DNA of 33,796 bases from positions 1 through 33,796 of the forward strand of contig SGBB01000023.1 of assembly GCA_004195025.1 (NCBI GenBank), read 5' to 3'. The DNA comes from Candidatus Acidulidesulfobacter diazotrophicus. Lineage in GTDB: Bacteria > SZUA-79 > Acidulodesulfobacterales > Acidulodesulfobacteraceae. The position numbers were made by a program, and so were the translations under genes. Below are positions 32,206 to 33,796 of this stretch, piece by piece. The notes beneath the pieces were generated by a model. That model saw only the letters and a program-made list of their open reading frames with translations. It did no database searches and was not told where the DNA came from. Every line of letters starts with the position of its first letter. Position 1 is the first letter of the stretch.

Positions 32206-33512
32206 TTGTCTAATATTTGCATTTCGTTTATACTCTTTATTATATCTATAGGTTCAATCGAATTCATGCATTCTGGGGCGCTAAGCCCTCTTGGACAGTT
32301 TTCCATCCAGTCGTCGGTACTCCACCAGCAGTTTCCGCACAAGCTTGGGGTGACGGTTATATAGTTTGGAAACCGTGAATAAGAACAGTAGTCGGCATTA
32401 GTCGGACCGAAAAGAACGGCGCAGGGAGTTCTAAGTGAAACGGCAATATGCACGAGTCCGGAGTCGGTGTCGATGTGCAGGGAAGATGCCGCAAGAAGAG
32501 AGGCGGCTTCCTTCAGGGTCGTTTTTCCCCTTAAGTTTAAGTCGATGCCTGTAATGTCGGAGCCGTTGCCGAGGCCGCCGAGCTGAACGACCGTATAGTC
32601 GGGTAATTCATGCTTAAGCATATTTACTAGTTCCTGCCATTTTTGCGGCGGATAAGATTTTGTCGACGAGCCGGTTTTTGTTTTAGTATTTTCGTCCCAT
32701 CCGTCGTGAACGGTGATAAATTTTACTCCTTGCAAATTAAATTTTGCCGTTATCGTCGGTAGCGAATATATATCGATATTTATTTTAAGCGTATCGGCAG
32801 GGGTTGCTATTCCGCCAGTATTGTTAAGGTAAATCGCGCGTGAAAGCCCCATAGCAGTTACGGCGTCAGATAATATGCCTTCGCTGAAAGGACGGGTTTT
32901 AATATATTTTTCGAGATTAGACCGGTTGGTTTTAATGTTTTCGATAATTTTTAAAATAGACGGAAATTTATCCGATATTTTTTTGCGGCTTAATTCATTA
33001 TCATTAATTTCTTCTTTAATGAAAAAAGTATTTAATTTTAAGTCTATATCGTAAAATTTACGCATAAGCGTATAATCCGGCAGGTTTAAAACCCTTCTTA
33101 CGTTAGGCAGAGCCGCCGTAATAAACTTTATGGAGTCGGGCGACCTGTAGAAAACGTCGAAGACTAAATGTCCGTTCGTGTCTTTCGATACGAAGCCGGC
33201 AAAATCCCTTAAAAATCTTATCGCCATGATAGCGTCGCCTATGCCGGCGTTGCCTATGTTGACGGCTATATAACATGTATCGTTCGTTCCGTTTCCAAAG
33301 TATTTCTTTTTAATCGCTTTGCTTTTTAAATTGGTTTTTATTTTTGCGATAGGTATTATGAATAAGTAGAAAAAAGTATATTTAATAAATCTGCCGAACG
33401 GCATGCCGTATTTTAAAAGATATACGATTTTCTTTATCTTTCTTTTAAGAGGCGAGGCGGCAAGCTTTTCAATTTCGGTTTTTCTTATAGATTTTATTTT
33501 TTCTAATTCCAT
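32202..33512 (-). CDS. GT9-family (heptosyltransferase-like) glycosyltransferase
   Basis: A 436-residue GT-B glycosyltransferase. The N-terminal domain has a basic, partly hydrophobic lead (about 28-55), then VNIGNAGIGDAIMAIRFLRD (84-103) with the GD motif. The donor domain has FITVHDGWDENTKTKTGSST, KSYPPQKWQELV, and ASSLHIDTDSGLVHIAVSLR with the conserved Asp/His positions, then CAVLFGPTN. The C-terminus has four Cys in CGNCWWSTDDWMENC and PECM, a pattern shared with other GT9 proteins here and possibly metal-binding. It lies 41 bases after the partial GT9 gene and overlaps the next GT9 start by four bases, so the three form one minus-strand operon. LPS-core or O-chain assembly is the likely role. 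Confidence 0.87.
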   Translation of the reverse strand: MELEKIKSIRKTEIEKLAASPLKRKIKKIVYLLKYGMPFGRFIKYTFFYLFIIPIAKIKTNLKSKAIKKKYFGNGTNDTCYIAVNIGNAGIGDAIMAIRFLRDFAGFVSKDTNGHLVFDVFYRSPDSIKFITAALPNVRRVLNLPDYTLMRKFYDIDLKLNTFFIKEEINDNELSRKKISDKFPSILKIIENIKTNRSNLEKYIKTRPFSEGILSDAVTAMGLSRAIYLNNTGGIATPADTLKINIDIYSLPTITAKFNLQGVKFITVHDGWDENTKTKTGSSTKSYPPQKWQELVNMLKHELPDYTVVQLGGLGNGSDITGIDLNLRGKTTLKEAASLLAASSLHIDTDSGLVHIAVSLRTPCAVLFGPTNADYCSYSRFPNYITVTPSLCGNCWWSTDDWMENCPRGLSAPECMNSIEPIDIIKSINEMQILDK

Positions 33513-33553
33513 ATTATCATATTATATTTAATTTAATTTTTAATTTAATGAAC

Positions 33554-33796
33554 TTAGCTATTGAGCGATTGTTTGGTTCGAAGCGAAGACCAAGTAAGTA
33601 AATCGCCTATTATCTTCTTAGGGTCTATTTTTTTCATACATTTCAAGGTTTTACATCCGCTTATTTTATAAAACGAGCATGGAGCGCAGTCTATATCTGC
33701 CGCAAAATAACCTATATTGTTAAACGGCAAAGAATTTAAAGGGCTTGAATATCCGAAAAGACAGTAAGTATTTGGATTGACTAAAGAAGATATGTG
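33554..33796 (-). CDS. GT9-family glycosyltransferase, C-terminal part (runs off window)
   Basis: The last 80 codons of a minus-strand gene whose start lies beyond the right edge; the stop is at 33554-33556. The visible part reads CLFGYSSPLNSLPF, then DIDCAPCSFYKISGCKTLKC, CMKKIDPKKIIGDLL and a short Ser-rich tail. The position and spacing of the four Cys after a FGYSSP block match the ends of GT9 heptosyltransferase-like proteins, including the one at 15772. It is the first visible gene of the minus-strand GT9 run and lies 41 bases upstream of the next. Nothing can be said about its N-terminal domain. Confidence 0.75.
   Translation of the reverse strand, partial: HISSLVNPNTYCLFGYSSPLNSLPFNNIGYFAADIDCAPCSFYKISGCKTLKCMKKIDPKKIIGDLLTWSSLRTKQSLNS

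Noticed and set aside
1-33796. tRNA, rRNA or CRISPR arrays
   Set aside because: I saw no cloverleaf-like segments, no rRNA-like conserved blocks and no regularly spaced repeats. The only repeats found are two or three copies with irregular spacing.

Overview
This is a large surface-glycan biosynthesis locus from an AT-rich bacterium, most likely Gram-negative. The support for Gram-negative is four heptosyltransferase-type (GT9) genes, a WaaE-like GT2, a Wzz-type chain-length regulator, Wzx-type flippases and a WbaP-type initiating transferase. I cannot place it to a genus from sequence alone. TTG and GTG starts behind good Shine-Dalgarno sequences occur several times (gmd, wzz, the radical SAM gene, the 9195 methyltransferase).

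Layout. Positions 1-1410 are a scrapyard: a truncated reading frame at the left edge, a BrnT/BrnA toxin-antitoxin pair on the minus strand flanked by two direct copies of a 26-bp repeat, and the N-terminal stump of an IS1380-like transposase with a long inverted repeat. A strong sigma70-type promoter at 1255-1283 then starts a long plus-strand operon: wzz, gmd, fcl, cysC, cysQ, flippase 1 (1414-7508). It continues through a very AT-rich cassette (about 7.5-19.1 kb): cupin, perosamine-synthase-like aminotransferase, methyltransferase, GT4, sulfotransferase, GT2 with a large insertion, methyltransferase, radical SAM protein, GT9, HlpA-like transferase, EpsG-like polymerase. Two GT4 genes and the WbaP-type initiating transferase (19065-22784) close this run. 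From 22.8 kb the strands alternate: an O-antigen ligase/polymerase-like gene on minus, flippase 2 and a GT4 on plus, two GT2 genes on minus, a GT-C-like membrane protein on plus, and a minus-strand run of three GT9 genes that leaves the window.

How it fits together. Gmd makes GDP-4-keto-6-deoxymannose. Fcl would convert it to GDP-L-fucose, and the DegT-family enzyme at 8068 may divert it to GDP-perosamine, which the adjacent TylM1/DesVI-like methyltransferase could N-methylate. CysC makes PAPS, the sulfotransferase at 11235 uses it, and CysQ removes the PAP by-product, so the glycan is probably sulfated. WbaP starts the lipid-linked unit, the GTs extend it, a Wzx exports it, an EpsG/Wzy-like protein polymerises it and Wzz sets the length. 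No GDP-mannose supply genes (manA/B/C), no sulfate adenylyltransferase and no Wza/Wzc export genes are present, so those functions must come from elsewhere. Two flippases and two polymerase/ligase-like proteins suggest two merged assembly lines.

The most unusual items are the sulfation module, the Gmd branch point with a possible N-methylated amino sugar, a GT2 whose conserved N-terminal motif is split from its catalytic domain by about 115 extra residues, and a GT9 carrying two Pro/Ala/Ser/Thr-rich inserts that share a 16-bp repeat.
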